DNA of 26,483 nucleotides, from assembly GCA_003151665.1 (NCBI GenBank), contig PLYD01000242.1, positions 1 through 26,483 of the forward strand, given 5' to 3'. This stretch comes from Candidatus Dormiibacterota bacterium (GTDB lineage Bacteria > Chloroflexota > Dormibacteria > Dormibacterales > Dormibacteraceae). This document shows, piece after piece, positions 25,668-26,483 of this stretch (its first letter is position 1; each line of letters begins with the position of its first letter). The notes beneath the pieces are model-generated. The model was given only the letters and a program-made list of their open reading frames with translations. It had not been told where the DNA came from and did not search any database. The position numbers and the translations under genes are program-made.

Positions 25668-26483
25668 TGTCCAACGCTGTTGGGGCGACGATCAACGTGT
25701 CTACGCCTGCATCCTTGAACGCACGGATTTTTTCTCGCGCCTGGTCACGAGGCCCCATGATGCTCACCGCGTCGATCAGCTCGTCCGGTAGCGCCATCGC
25801 CGCCTCGCTCTTTCGGCCCGCGAGGTACAGATCCTGTACTTCTTTTGCCGCAGCTTCGAATCCGTACATGGACACCAGCCGGTTGTAGAAGTTCTGCTCC
25901 CTCGACCCCATGCCTCCCACGTAGAGGGACAGCATCGGCCGCATCGCATCGCGCGCCGAGCCCAGATCGTCGCCGATCATCACGTTGACCGTCGGACAGA
26001 TCCTGAAGTCGTCGAGCGACCGTCCAGCGCGAGCAGCTCCTTCCTCGAGGGGTACCCGCAAAGTTGACGTGTGCTCTGGTGAGAAGAAGACAGGGAGCCA
26101 CCCGTCGGCGATCTCGCCCGCCAGCGCCACGTTCTTCGGACCGAGCACGGCGAGGTAGATCGGGATCTTGTCCTGGGCCGGCCGGATTGTCAGCTTCAGC
26201 ACCTTTCCCGGGCCATCCGGCAGCGGCAGCTCCAGGGTCTCGCCGTGGAACTCGACCTTCTGGTGCGCCAGCGCCATGCGCACGACCGCCACGTACTCGC
26301 GCGTGCGTTGCAGCTGCTTGGCGAACCTGACCCCGTGCCACCCCTCCGATACCTGAGGCCCTGACGAGCCAAGGCCAAGGATGAACCTGCCGCCCGACAG
26401 CTGGTCGATCGTCGCCGCGGTCATGGCCGTCATCGCCGCACTGCGAGCGGGGATCTGGAGGATTCCGGATCCGAGCTTGATGC
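25609..26483 (-). CDS. LLM-class (F420-dependent type) oxidoreductase, N-terminus outside window
   Basis: A luciferase-like TIM-barrel flavin/F420 oxidoreductase. The open frame continues to the right edge of the window, so about the first 40-50 residues are missing. At the edge it reads IKLGSGILQIPARSAAMTAM, then AATIDQLSGGRFILGLGSSG and PQVSEGWHG, which is the usual coenzyme-binding region of F420-dependent members. Later comes IPIYLAVLGPKNVALAGEIA and DGWLPVFFSPEH, then AGVDTLIVAPTAL near the end. The internal ATG at 26433 is not the real start because conserved sequence precedes it. Members act on varied substrates with F420H2 or FMNH2; the substrate here is unknown. aidB overlaps its 3' end. 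Confidence 0.92.
   Translation of the reverse strand, partial: IKLGSGILQIPARSAAMTAMTAATIDQLSGGRFILGLGSSGPQVSEGWHGVRFAKQLQRTREYVAVVRMALAHQKVEFHGETLELPLPDGPGKVLKLTIRPAQDKIPIYLAVLGPKNVALAGEIADGWLPVFFSPEHTSTLRVPLEEGAARAGRSLDDFRICPTVNVMIGDDLGSARDAMRPMLSLYVGGMGSREQNFYNRLVSMYGFEAAAKEVQDLYLAGRKSEAAMALPDELIDAVSIMGPRDQAREKIRAFKDAGVDTLIVAPTALDNETRKQQLRLVAELAEEIG

Overview
The window is GC-rich, gene-dense bacterial chromosome with no insertion sequence, integrase, phage gene or CRISPR array that I can see. The organism is probably a soil-type bacterium of the Chloroflexota/Dormibacterota or Actinomycetota neighbourhood. That is an inference from base composition, frequent GTG starts, a luciferase-like F420-type oxidoreductase, trehalose synthesis and repeated TAnnnT-N6-start promoter/start arrangements. 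No marker gene fixes the phylum.

Layout. (1) 1-6561, minus strand: a tight operon reading pcrA, ligA, a small membrane protein, gatC, gatA, gatB (cut by the window edge), with 1-4 bp stop/start overlaps at most junctions. It joins DNA repair and replication to tRNA-dependent amidation. (2) 6683-10728: a GAF plus class III cyclase-like protein with altered active-site residues, a secreted lysozyme-fold protein, a 2-hydroxyacid dehydrogenase, a chimeric ATPase/cyclase remnant and a PlsC-type acyltransferase. (3) 10804-16115: an accessory-looking block. On the minus strand lie a single-pass membrane protein, an ECF sigma factor and a frameshifted secreted PKD/FIMAH protein. Divergently on the plus strand lie two small single-pass membrane proteins, a bis-heme ferric-reductase-like membrane protein that seems to start at ATC, and a Crp/Fnr regulator split by one in-frame TAA. 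(4) 16117-16680, minus strand: a small secreted protein and tRNA-Lys(UUU) with an encoded CCA. (5) 16751-23211, plus strand: a quinone oxidoreductase, an orphan family 5 solute-binding protein, an orphan xanthine-dehydrogenase-family large subunit and trehalose-6-phosphate synthase (otsA). (6) 23208-26483, minus strand: otsB, aidB and a partial luciferase-like oxidoreductase. otsA and otsB are convergent and their stop codons interlock.

The most notable general signal is promoter architecture. Many genes have no Shine-Dalgarno sequence but carry a -10-like hexamer (TAnnnT or close) ending 6-9 bases before GTG or ATG, as expected for leaderless mRNAs. In two cases (gatC, otsB) the stop codon of the upstream gene forms the first three bases of that hexamer. 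The best candidate for an undescribed system is the block at 12652-16115: an ECF sigma factor, membrane proteins sharing a GSPNPxxW motif just outside the membrane, a bis-heme membrane protein and a Crp-type regulator, arranged around a palindrome-rich divergent promoter region.
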